64,000 nucleotides of DNA from Sulfurospirillum arcachonense DSM 9755 (lineage in GTDB: Bacteria > Campylobacterota > Campylobacteria > Campylobacterales > Sulfurospirillaceae): contig NZ_JFBL01000006.1 in NCBI RefSeq assembly GCF_000597725.1, positions 62,001 to 126,000 of the forward strand. The letters are read 5' to 3'. The notes under the pieces were generated by a model that made no database searches, was not told the origin of the DNA, and saw only the letters and a list, made by a program, of their open reading frames with translations. Made by a program: the position numbers and the translations under genes. Positions within the stretch are counted from its first letter, which is position 1, and each line of letters starts with the position of its first letter. This document shows positions 55,620 through 64,000 of the stretch, one piece after another.

Positions 55620-56984
55620 TTATAATTGTTCTTCTTCTGTTTGGGGTAACTCATCTACTACATCTGATTGTGAATTACTTTCTTCTCCTAAACCAACTTG
55701 ATTTGCGAAGCTTTTATCGATATATGATGTAAGAGTGCCTATGCTCTCTATAATTCTATATTGAGCAAGAATATAATCATATTTTGCTACAACTAATTCT
55801 CTATCTGCAGAATACAATTCTTCTTCTGTATCTAAAATATCCAATAAAGTTCTTCTACCTAAATCAAACTCTTCGACATATGAGGTGAGTGTTTTTTGAC
55901 TTAAATCTTTATGCGTTATAAGATAACTCATTTGCTTTTCTAATGAAGTATAAGCTACCCAAGATAATCTTATACTCTCTTCTACCCTTCTTTTTAAATC
56001 ATCAAAAACTTTCATTTCTTGATGAAGTTCACTAATACTTTTTTGTTTACTTGAAGTATCTGCATTTCCGTTAAATAAGTTGTATCTAAACCTTAACATA
56101 ATTGAAGAAGAATCATCATCTCCCTCAACACCACCAACATCTCTATTCCAATCTTGTCTAGCTTCTAAATCTAATTGTGGATAAAAAGCTTTTTTAGTAA
56201 TATTAAAATTACTTCTAGCAACTTTTATATTTGCTCTTTGAACCTTTAAAGATGGATTGAGTTTATTTGCTTCTGCAATAGCTTGATCTTTTGAAGTAGG
56301 AAGTGTTTTAACAGCCATAGGTTCATCTAAATCATCAGGATGAACGAAAGATCCATATACTTTTATAAAATTACTTACTGCATCTTCATAATTATTCATT
56401 TGCACAATGTAATTTGACTCAGCTAATGCCATACGACTTGAACTTTGTTCTAACTCAGAATTTGCTCCAACACCTGAATCTATTCTCTCTTTAATTTTAG
56501 AATTTATTTTTTTATGTGTTTCAACATTTGCTTCAGCAAAACTCAATAACTCTTTTTGCTTAAATAATTCAGTATAAGCCTCAACCATAGATAATGATAG
56601 TTGATTTGCTTTCTCAATTGTACTGTAAGCAGCAGAATTGACCCTATAATTTTGCTTTTCTACATTTTTTTGTGTACCAAAACCTTCAAAAATATTTTGA
56701 GTTAATACAATAGCAGCTTCTTGCCTATCCAACGTTTTATTTTCATAACCTGTATTATTGTTTTTTGTTCTTTCCTTACCTATTCCAGCTACTAAATCTA
56801 ACTTTGGATAATAACCAGATTCTGCAATACTAACATCTTGTTTAACTGAACGAAAATAATTAATTCTCTCTTGTACTAATGGATTAGTATTTAATACATT
56901 CTTAACAGTCTCATCAAGAGTTACCGCAACGCCAACTAAAGGTAATGCAACAATAGATGCTACCAACATAAGTTTTGTTTTCAT
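55620..56984 (-). CDS. TolC-family outer-membrane channel (LapE-like)
   Basis: A 454-residue outer-membrane efflux protein with signal peptide (KTKLMLVASIVALPLVGVAV) and two OEP repeats rich in helical coiled coil (for example LKVQRANIKVARSNFNITKKAFYPQLDL). It is the outer channel of the type I system and, by analogy with LapE, the pore plugged by the adhesin's retention module. AAGGGG precedes the ATG. It is the first gene of tolC-lapB-hlyD-regulator, with the adhesin as a separate downstream unit. Confidence 0.9.
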   Translation of the reverse strand: MKTKLMLVASIVALPLVGVAVTLDETVKNVLNTNPLVQERINYFRSVKQDVSIAESGYYPKLDLVAGIGKERTKNNNTGYENKTLDRQEAAIVLTQNIFEGFGTQKNVEKQNYRVNSAAYSTIEKANQLSLSMVEAYTELFKQKELLSFAEANVETHKKINSKIKERIDSGVGANSELEQSSSRMALAESNYIVQMNNYEDAVSNFIKVYGSFVHPDDLDEPMAVKTLPTSKDQAIAEANKLNPSLKVQRANIKVARSNFNITKKAFYPQLDLEARQDWNRDVGGVEGDDDSSSIMLRFRYNLFNGNADTSSKQKSISELHQEMKVFDDLKRRVEESIRLSWVAYTSLEKQMSYLITHKDLSQKTLTSYVEEFDLGRRTLLDILDTEEELYSADRELVVAKYDYILAQYRIIESIGTLTSYIDKSFANQVGLGEESNSQSDVVDELPQTEEEQL

Positions 56985-57043
56985 AATAAACCCCTTAAAA
57001 GTTATATGATTGCTTGCTTCAAATATTCACAAGATCATGATTT

Positions 57044-57096
57044 ATTATACAAATACAAAACCACGTTTTGCTCACGTAATATTAAAATGTTATAAT
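57044..57096. promoter_or_regulatory. Divergent tolC/histidine-kinase promoters around a CACGT repeat
   Basis: The minus-strand -10 TATAAT for tolC is at 57049-57044, and the plus-strand -10 TATAAT for the kinase at 57091-57096. Between them are two CACGT boxes, 57062-57066 and 57073-57077 (11 bp apart). Read toward tolC this is ACGTGAGCAAAACGTGG, almost the same as upstream of the adhesin gene. The boxes end 12 to 13 bases from either -10, a position where a bound factor could act on both promoters. Confidence 0.7.
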
Positions 57097-57129
57097 TTAA
57101 TTATTATAAATTATTCTGAAAGTAAAATT

Positions 57130-58311
57130 TTGAAATCATTTAATACTGATTATAACCAAGAAATTAGAAGTGTTATAAAAACAAGAAGAAAAAAAGTTCT
57201 TTTAGCAATGTATATATTATGTATGATACTTTTTTTTACTTTAATTTTAAAAGATATGTATATAGGAAATTACATGTATACTTTTCCTAAAGTAATTGGC
57301 ATCTTTTTTATTTTTATCTCATTTTTTACTTTATACAAAAAAATGAGATATAACTATGCTTCTTATGCTATCTTATTCATTGTAGGTATTACTACCATTT
57401 TAACTATTTTTATCAATCAATTTCATGATTTTACACCAGTTTTTATAATTCCATTTTCAATAAGTACATTTTTTTTATTTAGTTGGAAAAAGGGTATATT
57501 TATTAACTTAGTATTTTTTATAACATTTTCTTTTATTATCATATTTAACGAAAATCACTTTAACTATACCGATTTAATGAGATATGAAGCTTCTTTAGTA
57601 AATTTCATCATTATTATTTTGGTTATTTTTATATTTACATATATTTATGAAATAACAAGAGTTGAATCCTATAAAATGCTTTTATCTTCTAATACTAAAA
57701 AAGATTTACTTTATAATGAAATCCATCACCGTGTAAAAAATAATTTAAATATTGTATCTTCTATGCTAGCAATGCAAGCGCAACAAGAAAATAAACAAGT
57801 ACAAAAAATCCTTTCTACTAGTAAAGCTAGAATTGACTCGATGGCTCTAGTTCATTCTATGTTGTATGTAAGCCATGATTTAGAAAAAGTTAATGCAAAA
57901 GAATTTATTGAAAAATTAACCCTAAATTTAATTAACTCTTCAACAACTAATATTCAAATTGAACATAAAATAAAAAATATAGCATTACCTTTAAATGAAA
58001 TTATGCCTATTGGTCTTATTATAAATGAATTACTAACAAATAGTATTAAATATGCTTTTATAAATCAACCTGATCCGAAAATTTTGATAGTTTTAAAAAT
58101 CGTCGGGAAAAAAGTTCTGTTAATTTATCATGATAATGGATTAGGGATTAATAATGAAAAAGAAAACCTAGGTCTAAAATTGGTCAAATTAAATGTAAAA
58201 CAATTAAAAGGTTCATTAGAAACTAAACAAAATGGTGGACTTATGTATAAAATCAAATTTACAAAAACTATAAAAACAAAGGAACTATATGTACAAAATT
58301 TTGATAGTTGA
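57130..58311 (+). CDS. Membrane histidine kinase (HisKA_2 type)
   Basis: A protein of about 393 residues with roughly five to six membrane helices in its first 175 residues and no evident periplasmic sensor, then a HisKA_2 phosphoacceptor (EIHHRVKNNLNIVSS; histidines 199-200) and an ATPase domain (NELLTNSIKYAF; DNGLGIN). I put the start at the TTG at 57130: the promoter -10 (57091-57096) and the CACGT boxes lie upstream of it, whereas the ATG-like extension to 57010 would make those sites coding. The response regulator overlaps its end by 23 bases, so the two are partners. Confidence 0.8.
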   Translation: MKSFNTDYNQEIRSVIKTRRKKVLLAMYILCMILFFTLILKDMYIGNYMYTFPKVIGIFFIFISFFTLYKKMRYNYASYAILFIVGITTILTIFINQFHDFTPVFIIPFSISTFFLFSWKKGIFINLVFFITFSFIIIFNENHFNYTDLMRYEASLVNFIIIILVIFIFTYIYEITRVESYKMLLSSNTKKDLLYNEIHHRVKNNLNIVSSMLAMQAQQENKQVQKILSTSKARIDSMALVHSMLYVSHDLEKVNAKEFIEKLTLNLINSSTTNIQIEHKIKNIALPLNEIMPIGLIINELLTNSIKYAFINQPDPKILIVLKIVGKKVLLIYHDNGLGINNEKENLGLKLVKLNVKQLKGSLETKQNGGLMYKIKFTKTIKTKELYVQNFDS

Positions 58312-58972
58312 AGATGAATTAATACCAGCAGAATATCTTAAAAGTATTTTAGAAACTAGAGGTTGGGAAGTAGTTGCTATAGTAGATAACTGTAAAGATA
58401 CAATAAAAAGTGTAAAAAAATATAAACCAAATTTGATTTTGATGGATATAATGATAAATGGTTCCAAAAGTGGATGTGAGACAGCAATAGAAATTAGAAA
58501 GACTAGTAATTGTGCCATTATATTTACCACCTCTTATGCGAATGAGGAGATGATTAGTTATGCTATGGAAATACAGGCTGAAGGCTATATGATTAAGCCC
58601 TATAACGAAAAAGAAATTATAGCTACAATATCCCTACTAAGTGCTAAACAAAATGGAAATAACAATCATTTTAAAATTACAAGATTAATTGGAGGGTTTT
58701 CTTATATACATGAGTCCAATTTATTATATAAAGATGCACAAATAGTAAAACTCGGTCCAAAAGCTATTAAGCTTATCCAAATTTTATGCTCCCATAGAGA
58801 TAAATTTGTCTCTTATAAAAAACTCTACGAATATATATGGGAAGGAGAAATCAACTTAAAAAAACTTCAAATGGTTGTATATCGTATTAGAGAAGTTTGT
58901 GAAGTTGACTTTTTAGAAAATATCAATGGAGTAGGTTATCAGATTAAGATAGACCACTCCTTTCATGATTAA
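58289..58972 (+). CDS. OmpR-family response regulator
   Basis: A 227-residue regulator. The receiver (1-120) has acidic pair ED in ILIVEDE, phospho-acceptor D53 (LILMDIM) and lysine in YMIKPY. The C-terminal 100 residues form a winged helix (LGPKAIKLIQIL, LKKLQMVVYRIREV, GVGYQIK). It has AAAGGAA before the ATG and overlaps the kinase. OmpR-type factors usually bind direct repeats about 11 bp apart, as found in the promoter ahead of the kinase and ahead of the adhesin gene. The stop overlaps the convergent ftsK stop (TTAA). Confidence 0.87.
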   Translation: MYKILIVEDELIPAEYLKSILETRGWEVVAIVDNCKDTIKSVKKYKPNLILMDIMINGSKSGCETAIEIRKTSNCAIIFTTSYANEEMISYAMEIQAEGYMIKPYNEKEIIATISLLSAKQNGNNNHFKITRLIGGFSYIHESNLLYKDAQIVKLGPKAIKLIQILCSHRDKFVSYKKLYEYIWEGEINLKKLQMVVYRIREVCEVDFLENINGVGYQIKIDHSFHD

Positions 58973-61125
58973 ATAATTTCTCTTTGACCTTTAGAGTTTT
59001 GAGCAGATAATATACCCATGGTTTCTAACTGTTCTACTATACGTGAAGCCCTATTATAACCTATTTGCAACCTTCTTTGAATGTAACTAATGGAACATTT
59101 TTTCTCATTTTGAACAATAGCTTTTGCTTCTTCAAAAAGCTCATCTATATCTCCACTCATAGTACTATCACTTGAAGTTGATACATCAGAATCACTCTGT
59201 TTTAAAAAACTTTCATCATAAGAGACTGGTCTTTGTTTTTTAAGATATTCTACTATCTCTTCTATTTCATCTTCACTTGCAAAAGGAGCATGAAGTCTAA
59301 TAAGCCCTGAACTTGAAGGTGGAGTAAAAAGCATATCACCTCGTCCTAAAAGAGAATCTGCTCCCGTCGCATCAAGAATAACTTTACTATCTATTTTAGA
59401 ACCAACTTTATAACTTATGCGACTTGGAAGATTGGCTTTAATAAGCCCTGTTACAACATCTACTGAAGGACGTTGCGTAGCAACTATAAGATGTATACCA
59501 CTCGCTCTTGCCATCTGAGCAAGACGTGCAATGTAAAATTCAACTTCTTTTCCACTATTCATCATCAAATCAGCTAACTCGTCTATAATAACAACAATAT
59601 AAGGAAAAGGATCAAGCCCAAGTTTTTTTGCTTTTTCATTATAATTTTCAATATTTTTTGTTTTTGATTGACTCATAATTTGATAACGTCTTTCCATCTC
59701 TGAAACCATATTTGCTAAAGCAATTATCGCTTGTTTTGGTTTTGTAATCACTGGAGTTAATAGATGAGGAATATCATTGTATATAGAAAACTCTAGCATC
59801 TTAGGATCAATCATAAGAAGTTTCAAAGTATCTGGAGAGTTTCTATAAAGTAGTGAAAGTAACATAGAGTTAATACCTACACTTTTTCCACTTCCTGTAG
59901 TTCCCGCAATTAAAAGATGTGGCAATTTTTTTAAATCTGTTATAAATGGATTTCCTACAATATCTTTACCAAGTGCAATAGTAAGAGGAGATGATGCTTT
60001 GATAAAAATATCACTCTCTAAAACTTCTTTTAAATATATAGTTTCAATTTTAGCATTTGGAACTTCGATTCCAACAACATCCTTCCCCGGAACTGGAGCT
60101 TGAATACGAATTGTTTTTGCTTTTAAAGCCATCGCTAAATCATCTTGTAAGGTCAATATTTTAGAAACTTTTACATGTGGTGCTGGTTTAAACTCAAATG
60201 TTGTAACAACAGGACCAGAGTATGTTCTTACAACATCACCATCAATTTTAAATCTTTTTAATTTTTCTAATAAATCAGATATTTTTCTATCTATTTCACT
60301 TTCATTTATATTCTTACTTTTTTTAGGAGGTGATGTCAGCATTTTTAGTGGTGGCAATCTATAATCTTTTGGTGCAGCGTGTTCACCCTTTTCAATCTCA
60401 TCTAAAAGTTTTTTATTCTCTTCAACTTCACTAATTATTTCAACGTGATGATGTTCTTCTTTATTTTCTATTTTTACTTCTACATCTTCACTTATAACAT
60501 TTTCTTTTTTTACTAATTTAACACTATCAGCATAATCTTCTGGATTGATATCATCTTGTGTTATCTCTTTCTCAACTATCTCTTTTTCTTCTTCATAACT
60601 ATTTACATACTTGTTGTCATCTTCAGTTTCTTCTTTAACTTCATCTTCAAAATCACTTTTATTCCCTTTTTTAGGTAATTTATGATTTACAAATGAAAGC
60701 ATATCATCTGCTGTTGTATTTAAAATAATACTAAAAGAAAGACTCGCAATAGCTATAATAAAAAGCCATACACCTAATATTCCTATGAAAGATTGCAATA
60801 TTTCAACTATTGAAAAACCTAAATAGCCTTGTAATGGAGACTTTACAACAACAGCTTGAAACATTAAAAAAGAAAACATCAAAAGAGTCATTGATAAAAT
60901 AATCTCTATTTTTCTTGCATTAAAATTACTATCTCTATAAAAAAACAGTGCAGGAAGTATCAATAAAAAAGGATAAATATAAGAAATATAACCAAACCAA
61001 GTTTGATTCCAATGACCTAAAATAGAACCAAAGCTTCCTACAAAACTAGCTTCAGGAAGAAGTGTCGCTACTCCAAAAAAAAGTAAAAAAGCAATAGATA
61101 TAATAAATAATGTCTCTTTTAAAAT
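58969..61125 (-). CDS. ftsK: FtsK DNA translocase with apparent ATT start
   Basis: A 718-residue septal DNA pump. N-terminal membrane helices (about 1-110), an acidic linker (about 120-240), RecA-like motor with Walker A GTTGSGKSVGIN (about 410) and Walker B IDELADLMM, then a C-terminal winged gamma domain (ISYIQRRLQIGYNRASRIVEQL). The first conventional start (TTG 60963) would remove the first membrane helices. Upstream in-frame sequence (LKETLFIISIAFLLFFGVATL and GYISYIYPFL) is typical FtsK, but has no ATG, GTG or TTG back to a TGA. AAAGGA at 61137-61132 is six bases before ATT at 61125, which I take as the start. Confidence 0.88.
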   Translation of the reverse strand: MLKETLFIISIAFLLFFGVATLLPEASFVGSFGSILGHWNQTWFGYISYIYPFLLILPALFFYRDSNFNARKIEIILSMTLLMFSFLMFQAVVVKSPLQGYLGFSIVEILQSFIGILGVWLFIIAIASLSFSIILNTTADDMLSFVNHKLPKKGNKSDFEDEVKEETEDDNKYVNSYEEEKEIVEKEITQDDINPEDYADSVKLVKKENVISEDVEVKIENKEEHHHVEIISEVEENKKLLDEIEKGEHAAPKDYRLPPLKMLTSPPKKSKNINESEIDRKISDLLEKLKRFKIDGDVVRTYSGPVVTTFEFKPAPHVKVSKILTLQDDLAMALKAKTIRIQAPVPGKDVVGIEVPNAKIETIYLKEVLESDIFIKASSPLTIALGKDIVGNPFITDLKKLPHLLIAGTTGSGKSVGINSMLLSLLYRNSPDTLKLLMIDPKMLEFSIYNDIPHLLTPVITKPKQAIIALANMVSEMERRYQIMSQSKTKNIENYNEKAKKLGLDPFPYIVVIIDELADLMMNSGKEVEFYIARLAQMARASGIHLIVATQRPSVDVVTGLIKANLPSRISYKVGSKIDSKVILDATGADSLLGRGDMLFTPPSSSGLIRLHAPFASEDEIEEIVEYLKKQRPVSYDESFLKQSDSDVSTSSDSTMSGDIDELFEEAKAIVQNEKKCSISYIQRRLQIGYNRASRIVEQLETMGILSAQNSKGQREII

Positions 61126-61131
61126 AGTAAA

Positions 61132-61158
61132 TCCTTTACATGTAATGGCGCGATTATA
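61132..61158 (-). promoter_or_regulatory. ftsK promoter -10 and ribosome-binding site containing TTACATGTAA
   Basis: TATAAT reads on the minus strand at 61158-61153, and AAAGGA at 61137-61132. The TTACATGTAA word at 61136-61145 lies in the short leader and supplies the AAA of the ribosome-binding site. The promoter fits in the 41 bases between flgL and ftsK. Confidence 0.6.
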
Positions 61159-61166
61159 TCAAATGT

Positions 61167-63572
61167 TTACATGTAGTTCAATAAAGACATAGAATTTATT
61201 TTTGTAACAGTCGATAACATAGCTTGATATGAATTAGCTAGTTGTTGAAATTTCATATAAGCTTCCCCAACATCTGTATCAATTACTTCTGAACGAATAG
61301 TTTGAACATTGACACTCAATAGTGTTGAGCGTTCATTAGCATATGTCAGTGCATTTGAATAGGAACCTATTTTCGTATGTTCATTAGTAACGTGTTCCAT
61401 TAAATGATCTATTTTTAATAAAGAATTTTGCATACCAATATTTCTAGGATCACCACTCTCACTATCCATTCTAAAAGTTCCACTTCTTACTGCTTCAATC
61501 ATTTCATCTAAATCTTTAAAAAAATCAATTGTTGGCTCTTCTATGCTAATCATATCATTTGCCATAAAACTAAGAGAAGATGAAGTTGTAGCATTATCTG
61601 AATTGTCATCATACATACTAAATTCTATAGGAGATTCAGAATTAAATTTATCATATATTTCTAATCTACCCTTATAATCCAAATTAACTTCAACTGCACC
61701 TGAAGCAGAGCTTATTGCACTCTCATAATCAGCTGGTGTATTAGTTGCAGCTGGTATGTTATTAGACGTTATCAGAGATACTACATCTGTTAATTGTTTG
61801 TATGTTACATCATCTGCCATTGTTCTGTTACCATCTGCATCATACACATTATAATAAGTAGCCCCACCATCTAACGTAAATCTAGCTCCAGTTAATGGAT
61901 CATTGGTTAATTCTATCTCTGCACTAAAAGCATTTCCTTGGTTATCAACTCCATTTAACTCAAATGTAGTCTCATCACCAGCCACAGAGATATCATCAAA
62001 AGTTTTTATTCCCGCAACGTCTATAAGTTTAGTATTTGAAGTGGCATATTCATTTGTACTTTTTACTACTTGAGAAATATTACTTGTAAGTTTATTACCA
62101 TCTTTTGTAAATCCACGTCTTTCGTAATTCATAGTATCTGGAACAGAAAACCCTCCCACTGCTGCAGGATTAGAAGCTGCATCTCTTGCAATTAAAGTTG
62201 CAGTTAAGTTGCCTGTTGCATCATCTACAATAATTTGCCCATTTTCTAATCTAGCTGAACCCGCTACTAGTGGTGGAACTTGTGTAGCTTCAATAGTACT
62301 TAATAAATCTTGAACTGTACCAGTTACTAGAATTATTGTACCATTTACATTAACATCAACTACCCCAGCAGGCATAAAACTATTTAAAGTGTCAGTGGCA
62401 ACTACATCACTTCCATCAGTATTTTTAAGAGGATACCCTACACGAAATAACCCAGGATTATAAGTATCTTCTCTTTGCACAATTGTATTTGCAGAATTTG
62501 TAGTTGTAAAATTACTTTTTGAAAACTCTATAATATCAACATTAGGATCAGCAAGTAAATCATCAATATCTCCAGCAGCACCTACATCTGCATTACCTGC
62601 AGTACCAGCTGCAGCATCCCTATCAACTGCACCAAATATATTCATTTCTAAAAGTGAATTTCCATCTTTTAAATCTTTTATTTCTATTTGCCCATGAGCA
62701 TTTAATGAAACATCAACAACAGTATTAGTAGTTGTGTTACCATACTCTTGTCCTATTTTTTCTAATAAATCACTTACTTTAGAAGTAGAAGATACTTCTA
62801 TTTGTGATGAAAATGTTGTTCCATCAGATTTTCTTCCGGAAACATAAAACACACTATTGGGATCATTCGTACTATCTGTATCAGTATCTCCCACCATATC
62901 TCTTATAGTGTCATTTTCAGTTAAATATTCTTCTAATGAAACATCACCGTTTCCAAGCATCTCATTTGGATGAAGTTTTGATTGATTTAACATTTTAACA
63001 TTAGTAGAAAGAGTTTTATTATAATCACCATCAGCACCAAGAAAAAGATCTTGACCACTTATATTATATGGTAGTGTCACTCCTGAACTAATCAAAGCTT
63101 CTACAGATCCATCATTTCCATTATAATTTCCATTGATATCTATTGGTTTAGTATCAACTGCTGATCCTGAAAATAAATACTGACCATTAATAGATGTATT
63201 TGATAAATTCATTAAATCACCTTTTAATGCTTGTAGTTCATTAGCAATAGCATTTAAACTAGAAGTTGACTGACCTCCATTAGAAGCTTGTATTAATTTA
63301 TTTTTAAATTGTGTTAATGATTCTGTAAATTCATTTAAAGTTTGATCAGTGTTTTTTGCATAAGATTGAGCTTTTGAACTACTTTCTTTCGTTTGTTCTA
63401 AAGTAGCTACTTCATAGTTTAAACGCATAGTATCAACATACACACTACTATCTTCAAAACTATTTTGAATCTTTTTTCCACTCATCTGTTGATTAACTTT
63501 ATATAACTCTTGCTGATTTTTTTGATAGTCATTAATAGAATTTGTATAAAAAAGTGAATTAGATATTCTCAT
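61167..63572 (-). CDS. flgL: Flagellar hook-filament junction protein FlgL
   Basis: An 801-residue hook-associated protein 3. The N-terminal flagellin-like helix region (MRISNSLFYTNSINDYQKNQQ, VNQQMSGKKIQNSFEDSS) and the C-terminal helical region (RSEVIDTDVGEAYMKFQQLANSYQAMLSTVTKINSMSLLNYM) flank a very long variable centre, giving more than twice the enterobacterial length, as is common in Campylobacterota. Start 63572 has GAGG seven bases upstream; an ATG 24 codons earlier would overlap its sigma-54 promoter. It ends Tyr-Met-TAA at an ACATGT word. Confidence 0.92.
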   Translation of the reverse strand: MRISNSLFYTNSINDYQKNQQELYKVNQQMSGKKIQNSFEDSSVYVDTMRLNYEVATLEQTKESSSKAQSYAKNTDQTLNEFTESLTQFKNKLIQASNGGQSTSSLNAIANELQALKGDLMNLSNTSINGQYLFSGSAVDTKPIDINGNYNGNDGSVEALISSGVTLPYNISGQDLFLGADGDYNKTLSTNVKMLNQSKLHPNEMLGNGDVSLEEYLTENDTIRDMVGDTDTDSTNDPNSVFYVSGRKSDGTTFSSQIEVSSTSKVSDLLEKIGQEYGNTTTNTVVDVSLNAHGQIEIKDLKDGNSLLEMNIFGAVDRDAAAGTAGNADVGAAGDIDDLLADPNVDIIEFSKSNFTTTNSANTIVQREDTYNPGLFRVGYPLKNTDGSDVVATDTLNSFMPAGVVDVNVNGTIILVTGTVQDLLSTIEATQVPPLVAGSARLENGQIIVDDATGNLTATLIARDAASNPAAVGGFSVPDTMNYERRGFTKDGNKLTSNISQVVKSTNEYATSNTKLIDVAGIKTFDDISVAGDETTFELNGVDNQGNAFSAEIELTNDPLTGARFTLDGGATYYNVYDADGNRTMADDVTYKQLTDVVSLITSNNIPAATNTPADYESAISSASGAVEVNLDYKGRLEIYDKFNSESPIEFSMYDDNSDNATTSSSLSFMANDMISIEEPTIDFFKDLDEMIEAVRSGTFRMDSESGDPRNIGMQNSLLKIDHLMEHVTNEHTKIGSYSNALTYANERSTLLSVNVQTIRSEVIDTDVGEAYMKFQQLANSYQAMLSTVTKINSMSLLNYM

Positions 63573-63619
63573 AGTGTACCTCATTGTTAATTTCTGTAGT
63601 TTCTTAGCTATTAAATAGC

Positions 63620-63636
63620 AAGCAAATACGGTTCCA
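63620..63636 (-). promoter_or_regulatory. Sigma-54 promoter of flgL
   Basis: Read on the minus strand: TGGAAC-CGTAT-TTGCTT. This has the -24 GG and -12 GC of RpoN promoters at the correct 10-bp distance and lies 48 bases before the flgL start. Late hook genes are RpoN-controlled in Campylobacter. Confidence 0.8.
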
Positions 63637-63690
63637 TATGACAAAAAATCGACTTTTTGACAAATTTCTTTAATTTATACATAAATAATA

Positions 63691-63719
63691 TTGTTTTTTA
63701 TAAAAAAAAAGTGTACAAT
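63691..63719 (+). promoter_or_regulatory. Promoter of the HU gene
   Basis: TTGTTT (63691-63696), 17-bp A-rich spacer, TACAAT (63714-63719), then AAAGGA ahead of the ATG at 63753. Confidence 0.6.
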
Positions 63720-63752
63720 GACCGCAACACAATACTTTTAAAGGATTTCGTA

Positions 63753-64000
63753 ATGAAAAAAGCAGACTTCATCCAAGCGGTAGCTGAAAAGGCAGGTCTT
63801 TCAAAGAAAGATTCTCAAAAAGCCGTAGATGCAGCATTAGAGACAATTAATGATGCTCTAGTAGCGGGCAAAAGCGTAAGTTTTATAGGTTTTGGTACAT
63901 TTTCAACAGCTCCAAGAGCAGCAAGAAAAGCTAGAGTACCTGGTACTGATAGAGTAGTTGATGTTCCTGCTACTACAGCAGTTAAATTTAAAGTGGGCAA
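63753..64000 (+). CDS. hup: HU-family DNA-binding protein, 3'-truncated by the window edge
   Basis: A small nucleoid protein open to the end of the window (82 codons visible of about 90-100). The sequence begins KKADFIQAVAEKAGLSKKDS and continues with ALETINDALVAGKSVSFIGFGTF and the DNA-binding arm region (RAARKARVPG, VDVPATTAVKFKVG), the standard HU/IHF pattern. It binds and bends DNA without strong sequence preference. ATG at 63753 is seven bases after AAAGGA. Homodimer HU is most likely; IHF subunits normally differ in the arm. Confidence 0.93.
   Translation, partial: MKKADFIQAVAEKAGLSKKDSQKAVDAALETINDALVAGKSVSFIGFGTFSTAPRAARKARVPGTDRVVDVPATTAVKFKVG

Noticed and set aside
57010-57129. N-terminal extension of the histidine kinase to 57010
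   Set aside because: It would place the CACGT boxes and a TATAAT -10 inside coding sequence; the extension has no hydrophobic or domain character.
63573-63644. Longer FlgL N-terminus from 63644
   Set aside because: The sigma-54 promoter 63620-63636 and the start site it predicts lie inside this extension; FlgL proteins begin near MRISNS.

Overview
The window is a 64 kb piece of a low-GC (roughly 30%) bacterial chromosome. Gene content points to a motile, free-living member of the Campylobacterota (Epsilonproteobacteria). Evidence for this is the four-subunit OorDABC 2-oxoglutarate oxidoreductase next to sucCD and mdh, a monomeric isocitrate dehydrogenase, a HugZ-like protein, a long FlgL behind a sigma-54 promoter, and the order cysS-msbA-pyrD-M16 peptidase-dapA-SDR that I remember from Campylobacter jejuni. 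The methylcitrate cycle, TRAP transporter and LapA-type adhesin fit a marine or environmental lineage (Arcobacteraceae, Sulfurimonas or Sulfurospirillum relatives) better than a host-restricted Campylobacter. The species cannot be fixed from the sequence alone.

Layout. 1-10.2 kb: housekeeping run (cysS, msbA, a LysE exporter on the other strand, pyrD, M16 protease, dapA, FabL-like reductase, pgsA, rseP, yggS), mostly overlapping or a few bases apart. 10.5-16.7 kb: a catabolic cassette with a GabT-type aminotransferase, a three-part TRAP transporter, a UspA protein and an aldehyde dehydrogenase, probably for uptake and oxidation of an omega-amino acid. 16.7-22.6 kb: small independent genes (AlkC-like glycosylase, solute-binding protein, HugZ-like protein, metallo-hydrolase, BaiN-type flavoprotein, MarC). 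22.6-30.9 kb: TCA-cycle block on the minus strand (icd, mdh, sucCD, oorDABC). 31-36.9 kb: envelope and regulatory genes (mltG, a giant AsmA-like protein, EamA exporter, DUF423, regulator). 37-44.8 kb: propionate operon prpE-prpB-prpC-acnD-prpF. 44.9-59 kb: type I secretion and biofilm island (2123-residue LapA-like adhesin, CsgD-like regulator, HlyD, LapB-type ABC transporter, TolC, and a divergent histidine kinase/response regulator pair). 59-64 kb: ftsK, flgL and the start of an HU gene.

Three patterns cut across these genes. (1) The palindrome TTACATGTAA occurs at least 15 times where I estimate less than one by chance. Three pairs form hairpin terminators between convergent genes, and other copies provide stop codons and ribosome-binding sequence. 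(2) Two genes, ftsK and a metallo-hydrolase, lack any ATG, GTG or TTG at their true N-terminus and appear to start at ATT and ATA, each six bases after a good Shine-Dalgarno sequence. (3) An 11-bp-spaced repeat, consensus ACGTGANNAAAACGTG, lies both in the tolC/histidine-kinase divergent promoter and upstream of the adhesin gene, which suggests one regulator controls secretion machinery and cargo.

I saw no tRNA, rRNA, CRISPR array, insertion sequence or prophage. RNA genes were looked for by eye only.
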